Below are positions 57,652-64,000 of a stretch of DNA of 64,000 bases, piece by piece (position 1 is the first letter of the stretch; every line of letters starts with the position of its first letter). Source of the stretch: Chloroflexota bacterium (lineage in GTDB: Bacteria > Chloroflexota > Anaerolineae > Aggregatilineales > Aggregatilineaceae). The notes below the pieces were generated by a model. That model worked only from the letters and a program-made list of their open reading frames with translations. It did not search any database and was not told where the DNA came from. Location of the stretch: NCBI GenBank assembly GCA_012729765.1, contig JAAYCM010000098.1, positions 21,362 to 85,361 of the forward strand, in the 5' to 3' direction. The position numbers and the translations under genes were made by a program.

Positions 57652-58772
57652 ACTGCCTCCAAAAGCGCCGTCGTCTGCTCCACCAACCGCCCCCACACGA
57701 AGCGCTCCATCCCCTGCCCGGTTCCGGCGGCCAGCCGCGCGCGCATATCGCCCGCGAAGGCCGTGCGGATCGCCCCGGCCAGCGCATCAGGATCGGCGTA
57801 GGGCACCAGCAGGCCGTTTACGTCGTGCCGCACCACTTCGGGATTGCCGCCCTTGTCGCTGGCGATGACCGGCGTCCCGGCCAGCAGCGACTCCAGCAGC
57901 ACATGCGACAGCCCCTCATAGCCCGAATAGAGCGCGGTATAGTCGGCGGCGCGGAAATAGAGCGCCAGCCGCGCCCGATCCACGCGCCCCAGAAACGTTA
58001 CACGCGCGCTCACCTCTTGCGATCCGGCCAGGGCGCGCAGCCGGGCTTCCTCAGGACCATCCCCCGCCACCAGCAGCCGTACATCCGGTACGGCTTGCAG
58101 GGCGTGCAGCAGCGCGTCTACGCCCTTCCACGCCGTCAGCCGCCCGACATAGAGCAGCAGCGGGCCGGGGTCCAGCCCCAACTGCGCGCGGGCAGCTTCC
58201 GGGCTGAGATCGGCGGCGCGGTGATTGGGCGCGATCGCGTTGTAGATCACGTGTACGCGCTCCGGCGCGGCCCCCCAGCCGATCACCATCCGGCGCAGAT
58301 ACTCGCTGGGCACGATCACGCAGTCTGCGCGCCGGACCTCGCGCGCCCGCTGCGCCTGGAGCATCCTCACCCGCCAACCGCCGCGCGCCTGCTGGAACTG
58401 ATCAATATCCTCGGTGGGCGGAATCCAGCCCTTGTTCACCGCGCGCTCCCAGGCCAGATCGCCCACCACTTTCAGCACGCGGGGCCGGTCGGGCAGGCCG
58501 ATCAGCGGCAGGCCCAGGCTATTGACGAAGATCAGGTCGGCGGGGTGGGCCATACGCCGGGCAGCGCGTGCATAGTCGAGCATGCGACGGGGCAGCACCC
58601 GCCGGGGGATGCGGGTCAGCGGGTAGGGGTAGCCTTCAGACGGCGCATCGCCAAAGGCCAGCACGCGTACCCCGTGCCCTCGCTCTTGCAGCGCCGGCAG
58701 CAAATGATAGAGATAGGTGGCCGGCCCACCTGACTCGGGATGGAAGATACCTGCCGCGACAAAAATTTGCAT
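57639..58772 (-). CDS. GT4 family glycosyltransferase (6)
   Basis: 377 residues from ATG 58772. MQIFVAAGIFHPESGGPATYLYHLLPALQERGH carries the glycine loop; LLYVGRLTAWKGVDALLHAL and GYEGLSHVLLESLLAGTPVIASDKGG the donor site. Long frame extension to 58853 includes the terminator of the dehydrogenase gene and is rejected. First glycosyltransferase after the UDP-sugar dehydrogenase. Confidence 0.88.
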   Translation of the reverse strand: MQIFVAAGIFHPESGGPATYLYHLLPALQERGHGVRVLAFGDAPSEGYPYPLTRIPRRVLPRRMLDYARAARRMAHPADLIFVNSLGLPLIGLPDRPRVLKVVGDLAWERAVNKGWIPPTEDIDQFQQARGGWRVRMLQAQRAREVRRADCVIVPSEYLRRMVIGWGAAPERVHVIYNAIAPNHRAADLSPEAARAQLGLDPGPLLLYVGRLTAWKGVDALLHALQAVPDVRLLVAGDGPEEARLRALAGSQEVSARVTFLGRVDRARLALYFRAADYTALYSGYEGLSHVLLESLLAGTPVIASDKGGNPEVVRHDVNGLLVPYADPDALAGAIRTAFAGDMRARLAAGTGQGMERFVWGRLVEQTTALLEAVCMS

Positions 58773-58829
58773 GGATCGTTCCAGGTGACAACCGCGCGTG
58801 ATCGGAACAACAAGCCCATTCAACAAACA

Positions 58830-58850
58830 GGGCGGCCTCGTAAGCCGCCC
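58830..58850 (-). terminator. Hairpin after the nucleotide-sugar dehydrogenase gene
   Basis: GGGCGGC (58830-58836) with GCCGCCC (58844-58850), loop 7 nt, followed on the minus strand by TGTTTGTTG. It could end or attenuate transcription between the dehydrogenase and the glycosyltransferases. Confidence 0.6.
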
Positions 58851-58878
58851 CAATAGTATCAGCCGGTCGGGCTGCGCG

Positions 58879-60201
58879 CTACAGCTTCACCACGCGCGCG
58901 CGGCCCTGGTGGCCGTTGGTGGCGTTGCGCGTATCGATGACCAGCGGCGCGTGTTCCAGGATGAAATCGTAGTCATAGGCGCGGTGGTCGGTCACGATCA
59001 CGACGCAGTCCTGCGCGGCCAGCCACTCGGCGGACAGTTCGACGCTCTCGGCCACGCGCTCCCCGCTCAGGCGCACGGACGCCACATACGGATCGTTGTA
59101 CGACACGTGCGCGCCCTTCGTCTCCAGCAGCTCGTAGATGTCCAGCGCCGGAGATTCGCGCACATCGTCGATATCGCGCTTGTAGGCCATGCCGAGCACA
59201 CCAATGCGCGCGCCCTTGACCGATTTGCAATCCTCGTTCAGCCCCTCGGAAACCAGGTGGATCACATGATAGGGCATCGAGGTATTGATCTCGCTCGCCA
59301 GTTCGATAAAGCGGGCGGTGTAATTTAGCTCGCGCAGTTTCCAGCTCAGGTAGAGCGGATCAATCGGGATGCAGTGCCCGCCCAGGCCCGGCCCCGGATA
59401 GAACGGCATGAAGCCGAACGGCTTGCTGCTGGCCGCCGCGATCACTTCCCAGACATCCACTCCCAGGCGGCTGCACATCAGCGCCATCTCGTTCACCAGC
59501 CCGATATTCACGGCGCGGAACGTGTTTTCGAGCAGCTTGACCATCTCGGCAGCAGCGGTCGAAGAGACGGGCACGACGCGATCGACCGCCGGCTCATAGA
59601 GCGCCGTTACGGCTTCAACGCAGGCGGGCGTCACACCGCCGACCACCTTCGGCGTATTGCGCACGCCGTAAACTGGGTTGCCGGGATCGACCCGCTCCGG
59701 CGAGAACGCGACGAACAGATCTTCACCGACCGTCAGGTGATTCCCGTTGCCCAACAGGCGCGGCAGGATCACTTCATCGGTCGTGCCGGGATACGTCGTG
59801 CTTTCGAGCACCACCAGCAGCCCCGGATGGCAAACCTTAGCGACTTCGTCGGCGGCGGCGACCACATAACTCATGTCGGGGTCTTTGGTCTTGCGCAGTG
59901 GAGTTGGCACGCAAATGCTGATCGCGTCCATATCCACCAGGTCGTCATACGTCGTGGTGGCGCGCAGATGGCCGCTCTGCACCAGCGGAGCCAGCGTTTC
60001 AGTCGGCACGTCGGGGATATAGCTCTCACCCGCGTTGAGCTGTGCCACTTTCTCCGGCAGCACGTCCAGGCCGATGACATGATAACCAGCCCGTGCGAAT
60101 TCAACCGCCAGCGGCAGGCCGACATAGCCCATGCCGATCACGCCAACCTTCGCGGTGCGGTTGTGCAGGCGATCGAGCAGTTGTTGTTGGTAGTCAGACA
60201 T
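58879..60201 (-). CDS. Nucleotide-sugar dehydrogenase (WecC/Ugd-type)
   Basis: NAD-dependent four-electron oxidation of a UDP-sugar C6 hydroxyl to a uronate. 440 residues. GVIGMGYVGLPLAVEFARAG (20-39) binds NAD; VPVSSTAAAEMVKLLENTFRAVNI holds the conserved Lys and Asn; the catalytic Cys is C277 in GGHCIPIDP, followed by YLSWK; the last third (VLGMAYKRDIDDVRESPALD) is the UDP-binding domain. GGHCIPIDP favours the UDP-N-acetylhexosamine (WecC/WbpA-like) group over simple UDP-glucose dehydrogenases. ATG 60201 has GGGGAA. It supplies an acidic precursor for the locus. Confidence 0.93.
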   Translation of the reverse strand: MSDYQQQLLDRLHNRTAKVGVIGMGYVGLPLAVEFARAGYHVIGLDVLPEKVAQLNAGESYIPDVPTETLAPLVQSGHLRATTTYDDLVDMDAISICVPTPLRKTKDPDMSYVVAAADEVAKVCHPGLLVVLESTTYPGTTDEVILPRLLGNGNHLTVGEDLFVAFSPERVDPGNPVYGVRNTPKVVGGVTPACVEAVTALYEPAVDRVVPVSSTAAAEMVKLLENTFRAVNIGLVNEMALMCSRLGVDVWEVIAAASSKPFGFMPFYPGPGLGGHCIPIDPLYLSWKLRELNYTARFIELASEINTSMPYHVIHLVSEGLNEDCKSVKGARIGVLGMAYKRDIDDVRESPALDIYELLETKGAHVSYNDPYVASVRLSGERVAESVELSAEWLAAQDCVVIVTDHRAYDYDFILEHAPLVIDTRNATNGHQGRARVVKL

Positions 60202-60461
60202 ACTGGGTTCCCCTAAGCAAGCAAACAGTGAGCGGGCAGTCCCCGGTCAAGCTGGCGGGAATTATAGACGGGATAAAAAGCTGCCACAATGGCGTTTGAC
60301 CCACGCCTGGCTTACATTTGTCACTATTTGTGATATTTTTCACATCCGGTTTCGAGCCTCGCTGAATCGCCCCACGCGCGCTATACTGGCCCCCAGCAGC
60401 AAGCCGAACGCGACCGGTAGATATCGGTCGCACGATGTTTCGAAAACAGGGATACAAACCA

Positions 60462-61547
60462 ATGCGATTGGGGATTATCGGCCTGCCCAACGCGGGCAAG
60501 ACGACTATTTTTAACGCGCTGACTGGCAGCACCCACCCGACCGAGCCGTTCTCGTCCGGCCAGCTCGAAGTGCATACCGCCGTGGTGAACGTGCCGGATG
60601 AACGCGTAGACCGGCTGAGTGAGATTTATAAGCCCAAGAAAACCACCTACGCCATGATCACCTATACCGATATCGGCGGGCTGGACAAGGGCATCGGCGA
60701 GGGCGGCCTGAGCGGGCCGATGCGCAACGAGCTTCAGCAGGTAGACGGCTTCCTGCATGTCGTGCGCGCCTTCGAGGACGCAAGCGTCCCGCACCCGTAT
60801 GAGACGGTCGATCCGGTGCGCGACCTGCAAACCATCGACGGCGAGTTTCTGCTGCTCGACCTGATCGCGGTCGAGAACCGGCTGGCGCGACTGGACGAAG
60901 AGCGCAAGAAGGGCAAGGTCGAGAACAAGACGCAGAACGCCGCCGAAACCGAGCTGCTCCAACGGCTGCACACCCAGCTCGAAGCCGAGCAGCCGCTTCG
61001 TGACGTGGACCTGACGCCCGACGAGCACAAGATGCTGCGCGGCTATGGCCTGCTGACGCTCAAGCCGGTGCTGGTTATCTTCAACACCGGCGACGACAAC
61101 GCCGATCTGCCCGCCGGGCTGGATTATGTGCATCAGCGTACGCTGAGTGTGGCACTGCGCGGGCGGCTGGAAGCAGAGATCGCCCAGCTTGACGATCCCG
61201 GCGATGTGGCGATGTTCCTGGAAGAATATGCTATCGAGGAGCCGAGCCGCGCGCGCGTGGTTCGCCTCTCGTATGAGCTGCTCGACACGCACTCGTTCCT
61301 GACCTACGGCGAAGACGAGGTGCGCGCCTGGAGCCTGCGCAAGGGTGCGAATGCAGTCGAGGCGGCGGGCACGATCCACACCGATCTGGCGCGCGGTTTC
61401 ATCCGGGCCGAGGTGGTGCCCTATCAGGCATTCATCGATGCGGGCGGCAGCATGGCCGAGGTCAAGGCGCGCGGCAAGGCCCGCCTGGAAGGCAAGGACT
61501 ACATCGTGCAGGACGGCGATATGCTGGTGATCCGCTTCGCGATCTAA
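60462..61547 (+). CDS. ychF: YchF family ATPase
   Basis: Universally conserved Obg-like ATPase linked to translation and redox stress. 361 residues from ATG 60462. GLPNAGKTTIFNAL (G1; this group has NAGKTT rather than NVGKST), TDIGGL (G3), then the helical insertion (about 135-185, with RKKGKVENKTQNAAE), and the C-terminal TGS domain (HSFLTYGEDEVRAWSLRKG to the end with DGDMLVIRFAI). Its stop overlaps the facing hydrolase stop by 4 bp. Possible -10 TATACT at 60382-60387. Confidence 0.92.
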   Translation: MRLGIIGLPNAGKTTIFNALTGSTHPTEPFSSGQLEVHTAVVNVPDERVDRLSEIYKPKKTTYAMITYTDIGGLDKGIGEGGLSGPMRNELQQVDGFLHVVRAFEDASVPHPYETVDPVRDLQTIDGEFLLLDLIAVENRLARLDEERKKGKVENKTQNAAETELLQRLHTQLEAEQPLRDVDLTPDEHKMLRGYGLLTLKPVLVIFNTGDDNADLPAGLDYVHQRTLSVALRGRLEAEIAQLDDPGDVAMFLEEYAIEEPSRARVVRLSYELLDTHSFLTYGEDEVRAWSLRKGANAVEAAGTIHTDLARGFIRAEVVPYQAFIDAGGSMAEVKARGKARLEGKDYIVQDGDMLVIRFAI

Positions 61548-62440
61548 GGCGCGTCCGGGCGCGGCTCGGCGGCGAGATGCTGCTCGAACCAGCCCACGAC
61601 CCGCCGGTTATACGTCTCAGGGTCTTGCCCGAACGCCTGGCGGTGCCCCGCCGTCGGGACGCGCCACACCTCAACCGGCCCCTGCACCTGTGCGGCCAGC
61701 GCTTCGACTTCGGGCGTGGAGACGAATGGATCGCGCTCGCCGTGCACGAACAACACCGGGGCCGTGATCCGTGCGGCGAGATCGATCGGGTTGGCGCGGT
61801 AGAGCTGGTAGCCGCTGCGCAGCGATCCGGCCAGCAGCACGATCCATGCCAGCCCACTTGCCAGCGGACCCGGCAGCCCGCGCTGGCGTCCCCAGCCGCG
61901 CAGCAGCCCGATCATGTGTGGGAACGCGCCATCCACCACCAGCGCCTGCACACGGGGATCGTAGGCTGCGACCAGCAGCGCCACGCCCGCGCCCATACTG
62001 AAGCCCAGCACGCCTGCCTGCATGATCCCGCGCTGCTGCACATAGTCCAGCGCGCCGAGCAGATCGGCCTGTTCCTGTGCGCCGAGCGTGACCATTTCCC
62101 CCTCAGAGCGGCCATGCGCCCGCCAGTCGAACATCAGCACGTTGAAGCCCGCCGCGTGCAGCGGGACGGCCTGCGGCAGGTCTTTGTCCAGGCTGCCGTT
62201 CTGCCCCGCCACCAGGATCACCGTGCCGCGCGGCGCTTCGGCGGGAATCCACCAGCCGCCCAACTCAAGCCCATCGCGGCTGGTGAAGAACGCATCCTCG
62301 CATAGCATCCCGTACAGCGACGGGTGATCGGCGGGGTCCGGCACGCGGCGGCGCATCAGCGGGATCGTTGCCAGCAGGCCCAGGGCGGCCAGCATCAGCA
62401 GCGCCATGCCCACCCCCCAGACGATCCAGATTACGGTCAT
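61544..62440 (-). CDS. Alpha/beta hydrolase
   Basis: 298 residues. An N-terminal membrane anchor (about 1-28) precedes the hydrolase. The nucleophile elbow is GFSMGAG (Ser near 146); the acid is Asp in HGERDPFVS and the base is His in TAGHRQAF. ILVAGQNGSLDK carries the oxyanion strand-loop, and VLMFDWRAHGRSEG the lid side. Closest to the alpha/beta hydrolases labelled 'YqkD/FrsA-like'; substrate unknown. Its start overlaps the upstream stop by 4 bp (ATGA). Confidence 0.85.
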   Translation of the reverse strand: MTVIWIVWGVGMALLMLAALGLLATIPLMRRRVPDPADHPSLYGMLCEDAFFTSRDGLELGGWWIPAEAPRGTVILVAGQNGSLDKDLPQAVPLHAAGFNVLMFDWRAHGRSEGEMVTLGAQEQADLLGALDYVQQRGIMQAGVLGFSMGAGVALLVAAYDPRVQALVVDGAFPHMIGLLRGWGRQRGLPGPLASGLAWIVLLAGSLRSGYQLYRANPIDLAARITAPVLFVHGERDPFVSTPEVEALAAQVQGPVEVWRVPTAGHRQAFGQDPETYNRRVVGWFEQHLAAEPRPDAP

Positions 62441-63690
62441 GCCCCTTCCTCAATCGCGATCGTGATCACGCGGTCGCCGGGCGGCGGGTCGGGGAAGCGG
62501 ATCGGGTCGTTGGCGTTGCGCGGCGTCAGGCGGTGGACCACGTCCATACCCGCGGTCACGATGCCGAAGATCGTATACTGCCCGTCCCACTCATACGATG
62601 GGCGCAGCGGGCCGAGCGTGATGAAGAACTCGCTGCCCGCGCTGTCGAAGATGCCCGCCGGGTGCGCCATCGCGACCAGGCCCTCGCGGTCGAAGATCAG
62701 GCCGTTGTTGTGCTCGTCGGGGATGGTATAGCCCGGCCCACCGCGCCCGGTATTACTCGGATCGCCGGTCTGCGCCAGGTAGCCGGGCACGACGTAATGG
62801 AACGTCACGCCATCGTACCAGCCGCTGCGCGCCAGGAAGATGAAGTTGTTGACCGTCACCGGCGCGTCACGTGGGAACAGGTCGATCACGATGTCGCCCT
62901 GCTCGGTGACGATCGTGGCGCGGTAGGTCTGGGCCGGGTCGATCGTGATCTCCGGCGGCTCATCGAAGAAGCGCTGTTCGAGCAGCCACAACCGGACCGC
63001 CTCGTCCAGCCCAAACAGGTCGTCGCGCCCGTTGAACGGCACGCCGTTATAGAGCAGGAAGGGCGCGCCCAGAATCTCCAGATCGGCGGCGTCCTGCTGG
63101 GCCTGCGCCACGACCGGGGCATACAGACCGGAGTCCAGCTCGGCATCGAAGCGCGCCACGTCCAGCCCGACCGTCGCGGCATATTGGCTCAGCAGCGGGC
63201 GGAACTGCTCCGGCGGCAGCGCGCTCCACTCGGCCAGATGCGTATACAATTGGTCGTGCATCTCCCAAAAGCGCCCCTGTGCGGCGGCAGCTTCGGCGGC
63301 CTGGAGCGCGAGTGCAGCCTTGTCGTGGCTGCGCGTATCGGGCAGGTGCCGCCAGATCAGGCGCAGATCGTCGGGATAGCGCTCGCGCAGCACAGCCAGA
63401 TCGCGCGCGTAGCGGGCACACGGCTCGCACTGGAAGTCACCGTACATCACAATCGTCAGGTAGGCGTCGTCCGGCCCCAGCGCGTGCCCCGGCACGGCCT
63501 CGGTCGCCTCACCGCCGGATGGTGTCTCCGGCAGGGGTGTCGGGGTGGCGGCGTCGAGCGTGGGGAGTGGAGTCTGCTGGGCCGGATCGCCGGCTGCGCG
63601 CCCGGTCCCCGCGCCGGACAGGGCGATCAGTGCCGCCGCTGTGATTGCCAGAGTCAGCAGCGCGCCGGCTGCACGGGTTCGTTTTATCAT
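62437..63690 (-). CDS. DsbA-like thioredoxin fused to cyclophilin-type peptidyl-prolyl isomerase
   Basis: 417 residues from ATG 63690, AGGAAG upstream. A signal or anchor segment (about 9-34) and a Pro/Thr-rich linker (about 38-70) lead into a DsbA-like domain (about 70-250) with C88-E-P-C91 in GDFQCEPCARYARDL, and the cis-Pro loop ILGAPFLLYNG. The second half (about 262-417) is a cyclophilin: GDIVIDLFPRDAPVTVNNF, FHYVVPGYLAQTGDP, GSEFFITLGP. Together they would make a secreted enzyme that forms or shuffles disulfides and isomerises proline bonds. The following hydrolase gene is coupled. Confidence 0.9.
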   Translation of the reverse strand: MIKRTRAAGALLTLAITAAALIALSGAGTGRAAGDPAQQTPLPTLDAATPTPLPETPSGGEATEAVPGHALGPDDAYLTIVMYGDFQCEPCARYARDLAVLRERYPDDLRLIWRHLPDTRSHDKAALALQAAEAAAAQGRFWEMHDQLYTHLAEWSALPPEQFRPLLSQYAATVGLDVARFDAELDSGLYAPVVAQAQQDAADLEILGAPFLLYNGVPFNGRDDLFGLDEAVRLWLLEQRFFDEPPEITIDPAQTYRATIVTEQGDIVIDLFPRDAPVTVNNFIFLARSGWYDGVTFHYVVPGYLAQTGDPSNTGRGGPGYTIPDEHNNGLIFDREGLVAMAHPAGIFDSAGSEFFITLGPLRPSYEWDGQYTIFGIVTAGMDVVHRLTPRNANDPIRFPDPPPGDRVITIAIEEGA

Positions 63691-63781
63691 GATCACGCTT
63701 CCTGTTCCACTACACGATCACTTTACCATAGCACCGCTCGCGCTCCGCACGCCAGAGGCGTGTACCGTGCTTTGGAACGCC

Positions 63782-63843
63782 GAACGAGGCGAACGACACT
63801 GCCCCCCATCCTAAGTCCTTCCCCCAAAATGAGGGAAGGACTT
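63782..63843. repeat. Dispersed palindromic intergenic repeat, copy B
   Basis: 58 of 62 positions match copy A at 2636-2697. Here the palindrome is perfect: AAGTCCTTCCC (63813-63823) with GGGAAGGACTT (63833-63843), 9-nt loop. GTGAAACGTGGG follows, as in copy A. The 265-bp gap 63691-63955 holds nothing else that could be identified. Confidence 0.8.
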
Positions 63844-63955
63844 AACCGCCAGCACCCCTTCCCTCCGTGAAACGTGGGCTGAGGGGGCGACAGTAGAAAA
63901 AAGAAGGGAACATCTGGCATACTTGTGGGTGTGAAACCAGACAAGGAGACACCAG

Positions 63956-64000
63956 ATGAACCCTAAGAAACTATACCAGTGGGTGAAGCAGAGTAGCAAG
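63956..64000 (+). CDS. Start of a gene cut by the window edge, possibly a transposase
   Basis: Fifteen codons (MNPKKLYQWVKQSSK) with a strong AAGGAG ribosome-binding site, 8 nt before ATG 63956. The short basic start resembles N-termini of some DDE transposases (IS4-like group) from memory only. The remaining sequence lies outside the window, so this stays open. Confidence 0.4.
   Translation, partial: MNPKKLYQWVKQSSK

Overview
This 64 kb window comes from a GC-rich bacterial chromosome, most likely an Anaerolineae-type member of the Chloroflexota. That placement is an inference from gene content: a translin homologue, DUF3467, an FHA/winged-helix protein, several multi-spanning GT39-like proteins, SOS boxes of the GAAC-N4-GTTC type, and many GTG/TTG starts. 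No rRNA, tRNA or CRISPR array was seen. Coding density is high, and most very long antisense reading frames are shadows of GC-rich genes.

Layout. 0-2.8 kb: end of a carbohydrate ABC operon (binding protein, then MalF-type permease) with a promoter, intercistronic hairpin, a candidate structured small RNA and a dispersed repeat. 2.8-9.8 kb: GT39-like membrane protein, an unknown 139-residue protein, a radical-SAM/HhH DNA-repair-type protein with a LexA-like box in its promoter, an MBOAT/SGNH O-acylation pair and peptide deformylase. 9.9-23.9 kb (plus strand): gatB, a membrane glycosyltransferase-like protein, SOS-type ssb, DUF3467, translin, FHA-HTH, Maf, a lipoprotein PBP2, an XPB-N-like protein, a galactokinase-like kinase, a 2H phosphoesterase and an SGNH protein. 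23.9-26.8 kb: tsaD, an M24 peptidase and a small membrane protein.

26.85-29.16 kb is a visibly AT-richer insert. It carries a three-Cys DUF5131 (phage Gp37/Gp68) protein interrupted by one in-frame TAA, convergent with and overlapping a TcmP-like protein that has a methyltransferase-like core. This little-understood pair is the best candidate here for an undescribed system. 29.2-35.7 kb holds an ABC-F ATPase, a CPA antiporter with a TrkA domain, a CoaE fusion and rsgA, whose roughly 190-nt structured leader ends in an intrinsic terminator. 36-45.3 kb holds an ABC-2 exporter operon, a RibD-like reductase with a double-HTH MerR regulator, a YkgJ protein, a possible PD-(D/E)XK protein, a cupin, a CopB-type ATPase and a LysM protein.

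45.4-60.2 kb is a surface-polysaccharide locus on the minus strand: UDP-sugar dehydrogenase, six GT4-type glycosyltransferases, a CgeB-like glycosyltransferase, an SGNH protein, a NodU/CmcH-type carbamoyltransferase and a large membrane protein. Overlapping start/stop codons imply coupled translation. A candidate small RNA lies just beyond its end. 60.4-64 kb holds ychF, an alpha/beta hydrolase, a DsbA-cyclophilin fusion, a second copy of the dispersed repeat and the first codons of another gene.
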